Source of the DNA: an uncultured Clostridiaceae bacterium
GTDB lineage: Bacteria > Bacillota > Clostridia > TANB77 > CAG-508
Reading direction: 5' to 3'
Assembly: GCA_958417695.1 (NCBI GenBank)
Contig: CATZDQ010000019.1
Span: 1-13,798, forward strand
DNA: 13,798 nucleotides
The notes under the pieces are model-generated. The model saw nothing but the letters and a program-made list of their open reading frames with translations. It ran no database searches and had not been told where the DNA came from. The stretch's first letter is position 1, and each line of letters begins with the position of its first letter. A program made the position numbers and the translations under genes. This document shows positions 1 to 7,346 of the stretch, one piece after another.

Positions 1-1
1 A

Positions 2-325
2 TGTACAACTATAAAAATAGAAGTAGAGGATGTATGCGTGAAAAGAACCAAAGACAATGGTTTTATGCTATATCTATCTATAAAGAAAAATGCACAAATG
101 TATGAGTTACAAAATAGATTTTATAGTAAGATACCCACAAAAAACTACAATCCCCAGCATTTTGTTTTCCATATGACATTACATATAGATAAAGAAGAAA
201 GTAAGGTTTTAAAAATGCAAGAAATCATCAAGGCTAAATGGAAACCTTTTACCATAGAATGTAAAACATTAGGACTGTTTAATTATCCAGGAGAGATGAT
301 TAAACAAGTTACTTTTAGTAAATAA
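2..325 (+). CDS. 2H phosphoesterase / 2'-5' RNA ligase-like protein, C-terminal part
   Basis: The reading frame is open from the left edge to a TAA at 323-325, so this is the 3' end of a gene whose start lies outside the window. A GTG at 38 is in frame, but it has no ribosome binding site and codons continue upstream of it. Within the visible ~107 residues, the segment FVFHMTLHI carries an H-x-T-L motif. Members of the 2H superfamily have two such motifs about 80 residues apart, and this would be the second; the first would lie upstream of the window. The ending, a strand around TLGLFNYPGE, also fits the family's C-terminal half. Family members act on cyclic phosphodiesters or 2'-5' linkages in RNA or nucleotides, but the substrate here cannot be told. 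The MFS gene starts 24 bases downstream on the same strand, so the two may share a transcript. The family call rests on one motif. Confidence 0.55.
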   Translation, partial: CTTIKIEVEDVCVKRTKDNGFMLYLSIKKNAQMYELQNRFYSKIPTKNYNPQHFVFHMTLHIDKEESKVLKMQEIIKAKWKPFTIECKTLGLFNYPGEMIKQVTFSK

Positions 326-349
326 TAAAAAAGAGAAAGGAATAAAACT

Positions 350-1609
350 TTGGAACAAAATATAGAAAAAACAGGAACAGAAGAAAATTTTAAAAATTGG
401 AGAAAAAATATTATACTATTTTTAACCAGTCAATCGATATCTTTATTTGGCTCATCTTTAGTACAATATGCCATTATATGGTATATTACACTAACAACGA
501 AATCAGGCGTTATGATGACCATTTCAACAATTTGTGGTTTCTTGCCACAGCTGTTAATTTCCTTTTTTGGAGGTGTGTGGGCAGACCGATATAATAAAAA
601 GTACATTATAGCAATTGCAGATTCTGCGATAGCGGTTTCTACTTTGATTGTAGCATTATTCTTCGTATGTGGTATAGAAAGCATATGGATGTTATTTATT
701 GCGCTAGCCATTAGGTCTTTAGGAGCAGGTATACAAACACCAACCGTGAATGCGATTGTCCCTAACTTGGTACCACAGGATAAATTAATGAGAGTCAATG
801 GCATTAATACAACCATTCAATCCATCATGTTAATTTTATCTCCAGCGGCAGCAGGTGCTATTATGCCAATCATGCCAATTGGGTATATTTTATTTATAGA
901 TGTCATTACTGCTGTGATAGGCGTTAGTATTTTTGCAGTGGGTGTTAAATATAAGCATGTTAAGAAGGAAGAAACTACTGAAAAAGGACAGTTTAAATCT
1001 ATTATAGAAGGAATAAACTATGTACGAAATCATCAATTTATTAAACGTTTTTTATGGTATTATATAGTGGTATCCGTTTTAATTGCACCGATTGGTGTCC
1101 TAACACCTTTAATGGTAACTAGAACTTTTGGTGATGAGGCATGGAGGTTAACACTAAATGAAATTATATTTTTTGTTGGAAGTATCATAGGTGGTGGTAT
1201 TATCTCTGCCTGGGGTGGATTTAAAAATAAAATATATACATTAGCTTTAGGTTGTGTCTTATGTGGTGTTTGTGGTGTAGCAATGGGAATGGTATCATTG
1301 GCAACTTTGTTTGTATGTTATTTGATTGTTATGGGGCTATTAGGTATAACTATGCCATTTTTCAACACACCAGCGATTGTTATATTACAAGAAACTGTGG
1401 AAGAAGCTATGTATGGTAGGGTATTTTCTATTGTGAATATTATTAGCTCTGGTATTATGCCACTTTCTATGGTAGTATTTGGTCCATTATCAGATAGGAT
1501 ATCAATAGAAAGTATACTAATAGTTTCTAGTATTTTCTTTATCATAGTGCCACTAGTTCTCATAAAGGATAAAACCATAAAGAATATACCCATAATTCCT
1601 AAGTCATAA
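350..1609 (+). CDS. MFS transporter, macrolide-efflux (DHA3) type
   Basis: This 419-residue protein is strongly hydrophobic with about 12 predicted membrane spans, the usual length for a major facilitator exporter. Near residues 75-85 the sequence GGVWADRYNKK matches the loop 2-3 signature motif of the superfamily (G-x-x-x-D-R-x-x-[KR]). The opening (NWRKNIILFLTSQSISLFGSSLVQYAIIWYI) and overall layout resemble the Mef-type DHA3 group of proton-driven drug exporters in Firmicutes. It would sit in the cytoplasmic membrane and export small amphipathic compounds; the real substrate is not visible. The start is TTG at 350, because AGAAAGG at 334-340 lies nine bases upstream and no ATG fits. The gene follows the 2H-type gene by 24 bases and ends in its own terminator. 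I am confident of the superfamily and moderately confident of the subgroup. Confidence 0.88.
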   Translation: MEQNIEKTGTEENFKNWRKNIILFLTSQSISLFGSSLVQYAIIWYITLTTKSGVMMTISTICGFLPQLLISFFGGVWADRYNKKYIIAIADSAIAVSTLIVALFFVCGIESIWMLFIALAIRSLGAGIQTPTVNAIVPNLVPQDKLMRVNGINTTIQSIMLILSPAAAGAIMPIMPIGYILFIDVITAVIGVSIFAVGVKYKHVKKEETTEKGQFKSIIEGINYVRNHQFIKRFLWYYIVVSVLIAPIGVLTPLMVTRTFGDEAWRLTLNEIIFFVGSIIGGGIISAWGGFKNKIYTLALGCVLCGVCGVAMGMVSLATLFVCYLIVMGLLGITMPFFNTPAIVILQETVEEAMYGRVFSIVNIISSGIMPLSMVVFGPLSDRISIESILIVSSIFFIIVPLVLIKDKTIKNIPIIPKS

Positions 1610-1613
1610 ATGT

Positions 1614-1656
1614 AAAGGCTGTACTTTAAAAGATAAAAAGTACAGCTTTTGTTAGT
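1614..1656 (+). terminator. Intrinsic terminator of the MFS gene
   Basis: The arms AAAGGCTGTACTTT (1614-1627) and AAAGTACAGCTTT (1637-1649) pair, with one bulged G, around a short A-rich loop. A short T-rich stretch follows. It begins a few bases after the transporter stop codon. Confidence 0.8.
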
Positions 1657-1800
1657 TGCTTTAGAAATAAGCATATGTTAAAATAGAAAAAAATAGTGAA
1701 TTTACTATATTTTAAAGCTTCTAAAAAAATGGGCTTTGATAAAATAGTAAAAAAGTTACTAGAGCAAGAAAGAAATTAAATCATGCAAATCGTATTACTA
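1657..1800. other. Gene-poor spacer, possible coding remnant
   Basis: The region between the MFS gene and the small membrane protein gene spans about 328 bases. Besides two hairpins, this stretch is A/T-rich. Positions 1697-1780 can be read as a 27-codon frame starting at a GTG directly after a stop, ending ...KKMGFDKIVKKLLEQERN. It has protein-like composition but no ribosome binding site. It could be the tail of a decayed gene or chance, and I assign no function. Confidence 0.2.
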
Positions 1801-1843
1801 AAAAATAGAATATAAACAATGTAAAATACATCGTTTATATTCT
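1800..1843 (-). terminator. Long hairpin terminator, probably for the minus-strand miniprotein
   Basis: Arms at 1807-1823 and 1827-1843 pair over 17 positions with a three-base loop. Read as minus-strand RNA, the only imperfect position is a G-U pair; read as plus strand it is an A-C mismatch. The minus-strand stem is followed by six T (plus-strand A at 1800-1805). A T-run also follows on the plus strand at about 1848, so it may work both ways. It lies about 95 bases beyond the minus-strand stop codon. Confidence 0.65.
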
Positions 1844-1937
1844 ATGATTTTTTCTTTTGAAAATCTAAATGCTAATGTTCTTCTTAGGTTTTAGTAAAAT
1901 ATAATAGGAGGTGGATATTATATTTTAAATAGACAAA

Positions 1938-2180
1938 TTATTTCTCACAGTAATAACAATTACAGGTTACTTTACATTTGTCTTTACAAGAACAATGATA
2001 AATTATTCCAAAAATAATCATTAAAGCTAATAAGATTACTGCAGCAATTATTCCAATGATAAGACCTATTATAGGAAGAAGACTTCCTATTGCAACGCCT
2101 ACTGCTAAAATAAATAATGCTGTGAATAAGGTTAAAAAGCTTTTCATGATACAACAAAAACTTTGATTTCTTTCTTTCAT
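1938..2180 (-). CDS. Small membrane protein with cysteine-rich tail
   Basis: I do not recognise this 80-residue protein. It has a short charged N-terminus with a Cys pair at 9-10. One long or two adjacent hydrophobic segments (about residues 14-62) follow, rich in Ile, Leu, Ala and Gly. A hydrophilic tail then holds six Cys in 16 residues at positions 63, 65, 69, 73, 75 and 78, spaced C-x-C-x3-C-x3-C-x-C-x2-C. Such a tail could bind a metal or form disulfides, but no known motif is matched exactly. The start is ATG at 2180; on the minus strand a GAGGGTGGTGAT stretch precedes it at suitable distance, close to the Shine-Dalgarno consensus. It is the only minus-strand gene in the first 8 kb and stands divergent to the PepC-like peptidase. 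A perfect-length terminator hairpin lies downstream, supporting a real transcription unit. Confidence 0.7.
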   Translation of the reverse strand: MKERNQSFCCIMKSFLTLFTALFILAVGVAIGSLLPIIGLIIGIIAAVILLALMIIFGIIYHCSCKDKCKVTCNCYYCEK

Positions 2181-2342
2181 TTATGCATCACCACCCTCAA
2201 TATATAATATGTTAGATAATCAGAAACGACTACAATATTCGACAAAATGTTTATTTTATTCTTAAAAAAGCTGAACAAGTTGTTAAATAATCTATATACA
2301 AAAAATAGAGAATATGTTATAGTCAAACTGGTAGGTGGTATT

Positions 2343-3665
2343 ATGGAAAAGAATATAACTTTAGAAGAAATTAAGTCTTTTGGGGAGGCATATCATAAAG
2401 AGGAGAAGAATCAGCAAATAGAAAATATAATTGCTAGAAATGGCTTAGAGAATAGCTGTATGAATAAGGATGTCATTATGGAAAATCCACCAGTTTTTAA
2501 TGTGGAGCTACCAGAGACAACGATACAAAATCAAAGGGATAGTCATAAATGTTGGATATATGCAGGTTTAAATATGATTTTGTATGATGTTGCTAATAAT
2601 TTAAATATGGATGTAACAAAGTTATCATTATCTAATAATTATATTGCATTTTTTGATAAATTAGAAAAATCAAATAATGCTTATGAAAACATTATTCAAC
2701 TAGAGACGATTTCTCTTGACTTTATAAATCAGAAGAATATAGTAACAAATTGCGTGGCAGAAGGTGGATATTGGAATTGGTTTGTAGCAATTGTAAATAA
2801 GTATGGAATGGTACCAAAAAGTAAGATGCCTGATGTTAAAGAAAGTATGCATTTCCAAAAGTTAGAAGAAATATTTACAGAGAAAGTAAAAAAGGATATT
2901 ACACAGATTTTAAAACTAAAAGAAAGTCAGGAGAGTTTAGAAAATTTAAGAGAATTCAAAAAGCAGTGTTTAAGAGAGAATTATTTTTTACTTTCTAAAG
3001 TTTTAGGAGAGCCTAAAAGAAGCTTTGATTTTGAATATAAAGATAAACAAAATCATTATATAAGATATGTAGATATAACACCACTGGAGTTTAGAGAGAA
3101 ATTTTTAAAATTACCATTAGATGATTTTATTTCTATTGGAAATGTACCTATGTATAATAAAGAATATAATCGTAAATATAGAAAAGCATATCTTGGCAAT
3201 ATTTTTGAAGGTAGTTATGTAGAATTTATAAATTTACCAATAGAAGAATTAAAAAGAATGACGATAGAACAATTACAAGATGGTGTTCCTGTCTGGCTAG
3301 GTACGCATATTCAAAAATGCAGAGACACAGAGTCTGGGGTATTAGATTGCCGTTTATACGATTATGATAAAATGTTAGATTTTCATAGCTTAAGTAAAGA
3401 AGAATCCTTAAATTTACGAGATATAGATTTGCAACATGCCATGGTGTTTAAAGGCGTAAATATAATAGATAACAAGCCCAATAGATGGAAAGTGGAAGAT
3501 AGTTATGGAGATAAAGAAAAGGTAAATGGCTATTACATTATGAATGATAATTTCTTTGAGAAGTTTGTTTTAAATGTGATTATCAATAAAAAGTATTTAA
3601 CAGAGAAACAAAGAAAAATATGGAAGGAAGAGCCAATCTTATTTGAGATAGGAGAAGGATTTTAA
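2343..3665 (+). CDS. Bleomycin hydrolase / PepC-like C1B cysteine peptidase, divergent
   Basis: This 440-residue protein matches the PepC/bleomycin hydrolase family in length and in the order of its active-site segments. Gln64 and Cys70 lie in NQRDSHKCWIYA, His365 in LQHAMVFKGV, and the third catalytic segment is RWKVEDSYG. Family members are cytoplasmic papain-fold aminopeptidases that form hexamers. Two features are unusual. The family's Asn in WKVEN-S-W-G is Asp386 here (codon GAT). The C-terminal arm, which normally ends close to a W-D-P-M-G-x-L-A sequence and lies in the active site, instead reads EEPILFEIGEGF. The glycine of the usual S-G-R-C-W is also changed. I place the start at ATG 2343, after AGGTGG, where the resemblance begins; the open frame runs on upstream to 2247 without family resemblance. 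It may be an active paralogue with altered specificity or a weakened enzyme. The subtilase gene follows after a terminator. Confidence 0.85.
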   Translation: MEKNITLEEIKSFGEAYHKEEKNQQIENIIARNGLENSCMNKDVIMENPPVFNVELPETTIQNQRDSHKCWIYAGLNMILYDVANNLNMDVTKLSLSNNYIAFFDKLEKSNNAYENIIQLETISLDFINQKNIVTNCVAEGGYWNWFVAIVNKYGMVPKSKMPDVKESMHFQKLEEIFTEKVKKDITQILKLKESQESLENLREFKKQCLRENYFLLSKVLGEPKRSFDFEYKDKQNHYIRYVDITPLEFREKFLKLPLDDFISIGNVPMYNKEYNRKYRKAYLGNIFEGSYVEFINLPIEELKRMTIEQLQDGVPVWLGTHIQKCRDTESGVLDCRLYDYDKMLDFHSLSKEESLNLRDIDLQHAMVFKGVNIIDNKPNRWKVEDSYGDKEKVNGYYIMNDNFFEKFVLNVIINKKYLTEKQRKIWKEEPILFEIGEGF

Positions 3666-3714
3666 TAGATATTTAGCAAACTAAAAAAGAAAAGGAAACA
3701 ATATATAAAATTTT

Positions 3715-3757
3715 AAGACTACAAAGAGAAATGATACTTCTTTGTAGTCTTTTATTT
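3715..3757 (+). terminator. Intrinsic terminator of the PepC-like gene
   Basis: AAGACTACAAAGA (3715-3727) and TCTTTGTAGTCTT (3739-3751) form a perfect 13-bp stem with an 11-base loop, followed by a T-rich stretch. It separates the two peptidase genes into different transcription units. Confidence 0.88.
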
Positions 3758-3853
3758 TGGAAAATAGAATTCGATATAAGAAATATAAACAAAAGAAAAG
3801 TATCAGCATATTTTCTTTACAATCATATACTATAAAAAAGGAGGATAGGGAAA

Positions 3854-5050
3854 ATGAATGATTTTGGAAATAGTAATGATTTTGAAGAAGGAAAAGTCAT
3901 AGTAGCTTTAGATAAAAATTTTAATTCTACTTCTATTGACACATATTTGCCTTATATATTGGAAGGTATAGAGGTACAAAGTGTAGAGTGGATATTTCAT
4001 TCTAATAAGCTAAATAATAAAGAAGAAATAGAAGACATTTTATTAATTAATTTAAAAAAGAAAGAAAAGTTAGAAGTAATCAATGCTATAGAGAAACTTT
4101 CTAAAAATCCATATATAATTTATGCAGAACCAGACTATTTATATGACATGGATGTAATTCCAAATGATTCGGAATTTAAATATCTTTGGGGAATGGAAAA
4201 AATTAATGCGCCATCTGCATGGAATTATACCACAGGAAGATATCAGGTAGTAGTAGGGGTGTTAGATAGTGGTATAGATTATAGGCATCCAGATATAAAA
4301 GAAAATATGTGGAGCTCCCTAGATGGACAATACAAAAATGGATGGAATTTTGTTGATAATACACCAAATCCTATGGATAGAACTGACCATGGGACACATG
4401 TTGCTGGCACCATTGGTGCTATAGGAAATAATTTTATTGGTGTTGCAGGCGTGTGCTGGCACATACAAGTAGCAGCTTTTAAAATTGGAGATAATCGTGT
4501 AGATTTAGCAGCAGCTATTAAAGCTATTTATTTTGCTAATATAATGGGGATTCCTATTTTAAATAATAGCTGGGGAGGACGTAATTACTCTCCTATTCTA
4601 AAGGCTGCCATAGAACAATATGATGGATTATTTATAGCTTCAGCTGGTAATAATGGTTCTAATAATGATTATTTTCCAATGTATCCCGCATCTTATGATT
4701 GTGATAATATTATTTCTGTAGCAGCTACCAACCAAGAAAATACGTTAGCTTCTTTTTCAAATTATGGAGCAAAAAGTGTAGATATTGCTGCACCTGGAAC
4801 TAATATTTTGAGTACAACTTTAAATGGAGAATATAGTTATAAAAATGGAACTTCTATGGCGGCACCTCATGTAGCGGGAGCAGCTGCATTACTAAAATCT
4901 TATATGCCCTATTTAACTACATTAGAAATAAAAAGATTAATTTTATCTAGTGCAGATAAGTATATTAGTTTAGAAAGAAAATTACTAACAGAGGGTAGCT
5001 TAAATGTGTATTCTATGATGGAAATGTCTAATTTTATAGGAAGAACTTAA
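3854..5050 (+). CDS. Subtilisin-like serine peptidase (S8), no signal peptide
   Basis: This 398-residue protein has a complete S8 catalytic set: Asp138 in VLDSGID, His179 in DHGTHVAG, oxyanion-hole Asn266 in SAGNNG, and Ser334 in NGTSMAAPHVAG. Residues ~14-100 resemble an inhibitor I9-type propeptide, ending in the typical IIYAEPDYLYD, and the mature domain begins near the LWGMEKINAPSAW segment. Hydrolysis of peptide bonds after autoprocessing is expected. The N-terminus (MNDFGNSNDFEEG) is acidic and hydrophilic, with no signal peptide and no membrane span, so the enzyme looks intracellular or leaves the cell by another route. There is no jelly-roll domain as in clostridial Csp germination proteases. 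The start at ATG 3854 follows AAGGAGGA (3838-3845) by eight bases. The gene has its own upstream region after the PepC-like terminator. The fold call is secure; the physiological target is unknown. Confidence 0.93.
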   Translation: MNDFGNSNDFEEGKVIVALDKNFNSTSIDTYLPYILEGIEVQSVEWIFHSNKLNNKEEIEDILLINLKKKEKLEVINAIEKLSKNPYIIYAEPDYLYDMDVIPNDSEFKYLWGMEKINAPSAWNYTTGRYQVVVGVLDSGIDYRHPDIKENMWSSLDGQYKNGWNFVDNTPNPMDRTDHGTHVAGTIGAIGNNFIGVAGVCWHIQVAAFKIGDNRVDLAAAIKAIYFANIMGIPILNNSWGGRNYSPILKAAIEQYDGLFIASAGNNGSNNDYFPMYPASYDCDNIISVAATNQENTLASFSNYGAKSVDIAAPGTNILSTTLNGEYSYKNGTSMAAPHVAGAAALLKSYMPYLTTLEIKRLILSSADKYISLERKLLTEGSLNVYSMMEMSNFIGRT

Positions 5051-5114
5051 AACAAACTAGTTTATAAAATTCTAGAAATTACTTTAAAAATAGGCTCCAT
5101 TTATTTTAAATGAT

Positions 5115-5143
5115 TTGTAATAAGTAAAAAAATATGTTATAAA
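5115..5143 (+). promoter_or_regulatory. Sigma-A-type promoter of the NTF2-like gene
   Basis: TTGTAA (5115-5120) and TATAAA (5138-5143) are separated by 17 bases, and a TG pair one base before the -10 gives an extended -10 element. It predicts a short leader of about 25 bases before the ATG at 5177. Confidence 0.55.
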
Positions 5144-5176
5144 TATATATAAATATGATTAAGGGGGATTTGGCAA

Positions 5177-5551
5177 ATGGAAGAAAAATATGAAGAATGG
5201 GTTAAAAGATTTATGGAGTCATGGAAAAATTTAGATTGGAAGGAAACGATGTCTTTAATTTCTAAAGAAGTAAAATATTATGAAAATCCAATAGATGAGC
5301 CATGTACTAGTTACGAAAAAGTAACAAAGTTATGGGAGGTAGTAGAAGAAAATCAAAAAGATATAAGTTATCAATATAAAATACTAGCCTATAATGAAAA
5401 TGTATGTATTATAAATTGGCAGATGGAAAGAACCTTTATACCAACAAATGAAAGACAAATCATAGATGGAATATTTGAAATATCGTTAGATAATAATGGC
5501 TTATTAAGTAATTTTAAACAATGGAGATTTACAAAAGCAGAAAAAAAATAA
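5177..5551 (+). CDS. NTF2-like (SnoaL-type) domain protein
   Basis: This 124-residue protein has the pattern of a single NTF2-like or SnoaL-like domain. An N-terminal helix (EEWVKRFMESWKNLDWKETMSLIS) leads into the strand EVKYYENPIDEPCTSYEKVTKLWE, and long beta strands follow (YQYKILAYNENVCIINWQMERTF, RQIIDGIFEISLDNNGLLSNFKQWRF). The segment in which an early aromatic pair is followed by a helix and a curved sheet is typical of cone-shaped hydrophobic-pocket proteins that bind or isomerise small molecules, or that have no catalytic role. No signal peptide or membrane span is present. A strong AAGGGGG binding site lies upstream of ATG 5177, after a candidate extended -10 promoter. No terminator is visible before the GNAT genes that begin 162 bases further on, so read-through is possible. 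The fold assignment is by pattern only; a substrate cannot be inferred. Confidence 0.65.
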   Translation: MEEKYEEWVKRFMESWKNLDWKETMSLISKEVKYYENPIDEPCTSYEKVTKLWEVVEENQKDISYQYKILAYNENVCIINWQMERTFIPTNERQIIDGIFEISLDNNGLLSNFKQWRFTKAEKK

Positions 5552-5713
5552 ATAAAAATGCAAGTATAAGTAGATACCAAGTAAATATCAAACAGAAGTA
5601 AAAAATAGTATATTAGATAAAGCGATATTTTTAATAAAGTAATTAATGTAGTGAAATAGATAAGAAATGAACAAAAAAGTAAGTTATAAATGAAAAAGAG
5701 TAGAGGAATATTT

Positions 5714-6148
5714 ATGAACAAAATAGAATTAGTAAAAGAAGAAAATATTTTTTTTAAAGATTGGATAAAAAAGGAATGGGCTAATCATAATGAAACTGAT
5801 TTATTTTATCAACTTGACTTAAATGCTGAGGTTATTTTTAGTCAAGAAGAATTTTATTATAAAATTATGTTGAATAAAGAAATGGTTGGTTTTGTTGGAT
5901 TAATCTTAAAGGACGATAAATTATTTGATTCACATACGTTATATTTATACCGATTATATATTGATAGTGAATATCGTAATTTAGGAATTGGGACAGCTGT
6001 TATAAAAGAATTAATTAAAATGGCAAGAGAAATGAAACGTGATATAGAATTAGAATGTACTGGTAATAATCCAGCTATTCATTTATATGAGAGAATGGGA
6101 TTTAAAGTAAATTATAAAAATATGATATTAAAATTGGATAAAAAATAA
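5714..6148 (+). CDS. GNAT family N-acetyltransferase (first of two)
   Basis: The protein has 144 residues and a single GNAT domain. The acetyl-CoA-binding motif A is RNLGIGT (residues 88-94), preceded by the strand LYLYRLYIDSEY. The later NPAIHLYERMGF (119-130) is the motif B ending that is typical of RimI-like members. It would transfer an acetyl group from acetyl-CoA to an amine on a small molecule or protein; the acceptor is not visible. The frame is open from an ATG at 5690, but the better start is ATG 5714, because AGAGGA lies about six bases upstream of it and the extra residues MKKSRGIF are not domain-like. The second GNAT gene follows after 23 bases on the same strand, so the pair is probably co-transcribed. 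The N-terminal half is poorly conserved, as usual in this family. Confidence 0.85.
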   Translation: MNKIELVKEENIFFKDWIKKEWANHNETDLFYQLDLNAEVIFSQEEFYYKIMLNKEMVGFVGLILKDDKLFDSHTLYLYRLYIDSEYRNLGIGTAVIKELIKMAREMKRDIELECTGNNPAIHLYERMGFKVNYKNMILKLDKK

Positions 6149-6171
6149 AGAAGATAGAAAGAAGTAATAAT

Positions 6172-6648
6172 TTGGAAATAAGAGAAGTAGAATTTGTAAA
6201 TTTAAAAGATAGAATAGAATATTTAGAAGAGGTTTCTAAATTATATTGGAAACAATGGTCAGAAGAAAAGGGAGATACACTTGAAGGCGTTTTATATAGA
6301 ACAAAACATTGTTTAAAAGAAAAGGATATTCCACAAACGTATATAGCTATATATCAAAATAAATTAGTAGGAATTGTATCTTTATGGAGAAACGACTTAT
6401 GTGCAAGACAAGATTTATATCCATGGTTAGCAGGATTATATGTTAAAGAAGAATATCGAGAAAAAGGAATAGGTACATTTTTACAAAATAAGGCTATTGA
6501 AAGTAGTAGAAAGCTGGGATATGAGAAATTATATCTAATTACTAATCACGATAATTACTATGAAAAAAATGGTTGGAAATTTTTAGAGAAAGCACCATTA
6601 GGAAATGGTACTTCAGTTAAAATTTATGAATATAGTTTGAAAAAATAA
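6172..6648 (+). CDS. GNAT family N-acetyltransferase (second of two)
   Basis: This 158-residue GNAT protein carries motif A as REKGIGT (residues 96-102) after the strand WLAGLYVKEEY, followed by the helix FLQNKAIESSRKLGY. YLITNHDNYYEKNGWKFLEKAPLGNG (about 121-146) matches motif B with the tyrosine/glycine pair often seen in small-molecule acetyltransferases. The likely start is TTG 6172; the nearby Shine-Dalgarno sequence is weak (purine-rich AGAAAGAAG about 10 bases upstream), and no ATG precedes the domain. It lies 23 bases after the first GNAT gene, probably in one transcript that ends at the strong hairpin at 6714. The two GNAT proteins are too different in sequence to look like a recent duplication. 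The acceptor substrate is unknown; drug or polyamine acetylation are only possibilities. Confidence 0.85.
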   Translation: MEIREVEFVNLKDRIEYLEEVSKLYWKQWSEEKGDTLEGVLYRTKHCLKEKDIPQTYIAIYQNKLVGIVSLWRNDLCARQDLYPWLAGLYVKEEYREKGIGTFLQNKAIESSRKLGYEKLYLITNHDNYYEKNGWKFLEKAPLGNGTSVKIYEYSLKK

Positions 6649-6713
6649 TAGAAGGTAAAGATATTTATATTGTAAATACTATAATATAAAATTGAAAATA
6701 TAGGATAAAAAAT

Positions 6714-6765
6714 AAAAAGCTAATTATGCTTAAAATAAAGTAGAAGCATAGTTAGCTTTTTGTGT
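6714..6765 (+). terminator. Strong intrinsic terminator after the GNAT pair
   Basis: An 18-bp stem forms between 6714-6731 and 6744-6761 (AAAAAGCTAATTATGCTT with AAGCATAGTTAGCTTTTT), with one U-G pair on the plus strand and a 12-base loop. The A and T runs at its two ends would also allow minus-strand function. The 307-base spacer 6649-6955 otherwise holds only a promoter. Confidence 0.88.
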
Positions 6766-6858
6766 ATGTCAGTTATATGAATAGTTACAAGAATAAAAAA
6801 CAAGAGTTTGTATATTGCTCGTATATTATAAATTTTAAAGCGAACATCTACTATAGAT

Positions 6859-6887
6859 TTGCAAATATTATGTAAATATGATATAAT
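6859..6887 (+). promoter_or_regulatory. Sigma-A promoter of the 6956 gene
   Basis: TTGCAA (6859-6864) and a consensus TATAAT (6882-6887) are exactly 17 bases apart, and the TG at 6879-6880 makes an extended -10. The predicted transcript start near 6894 leaves a leader of about 60 bases before ATG 6956. Confidence 0.7.
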
Positions 6888-6955
6888 AGGCTATATACTT
6901 AGTTTTGATAGTATAATGTTAATTAACTATATTAAATGCTAAAGGAGGCAAAAAA

Positions 6956-7333
6956 ATGAAGTATGTATATGTCGTAAGTGAAAGTGAACGGTATGTTTCA
7001 ATAATTGATTTGAGCGACAAAACAGTAATTAGCTTGTGTCAATATGATGAGGGAGATTTTGATTATGGGCAATCGTTAACTTGGAACGAAAAAGACAGCA
7101 GGGATTTCTTAGAGTATTCAAGTATAGAAGATATTTTACAGCATATTGATTATGAGAAAGATATCATATTTATTTCTGACTTGACTATTGCTGAGATGTA
7201 TCTTCGATTAGATAATTCAAACTATAGTGATTGGAATAGTAGCTGGGAATCTTGTTTTAATGTATTAAAGCAAACATATAATCATTGTTACGACATTTGC
7301 ATAGAAGGGTTATTTCTAATGATGCAACAGTAA
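6956..7333 (+). CDS. Acidic protein of unknown function
   Basis: I do not recognise this 125-residue protein. It starts with a regular beta-type segment (MKYVYVVSESERYVSIIDLSDKTVISLCQ), continues with an acidic stretch rich in Asp, Glu, Tyr and Ser, and ends in a more hydrophobic helix containing several Cys (C83-type spacing is not conserved enough to call a site). There is no signal peptide or membrane span. The start at ATG 6956 is secured by the strong AAAGGAGG site just upstream. It is a monocistronic unit with a good promoter and a terminator of its own. Codon choice includes more G/C-ending codons (GAC, AGC, GTC, TTG) than neighbouring genes, a mild hint of separate origin. Such small acidic single-gene units are sometimes immunity or phage-related proteins, but nothing in the sequence proves that. 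Confidence 0.8.
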   Translation: MKYVYVVSESERYVSIIDLSDKTVISLCQYDEGDFDYGQSLTWNEKDSRDFLEYSSIEDILQHIDYEKDIIFISDLTIAEMYLRLDNSNYSDWNSSWESCFNVLKQTYNHCYDICIEGLFLMMQQ

Positions 7334-7346
7334 AACTTTATTAAGG

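Noticed and set aside
430..816. A minus-strand open frame of 128 codons opposite the MFS gene
   Set aside because: It overlaps the well-supported transporter completely, has no start signals, and is explained by the codon pattern of the opposite strand.
2247..2342. Upstream in-frame extension of the PepC-like gene beginning with an ATG at 2247
   Set aside because: It has no ribosome binding site and no family resemblance, whereas ATG 2343 follows AGGTGG and gives the normal family length.
3806..3831. Sigma-E/sigma-K-like elements GCATATT and CATATACT before the subtilase gene
   Set aside because: Each half resembles a mother-cell promoter box, but they are only 11 bases apart, too close for a working sigma-E promoter, and no sigma-K -35 is present.
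6841..6856. CGAACATCT as a possible LexA (SOS) operator before the 6956 gene
   Set aside because: Only the left half of the Firmicute LexA box is present; the expected right half (GTTCG-like) is missing.
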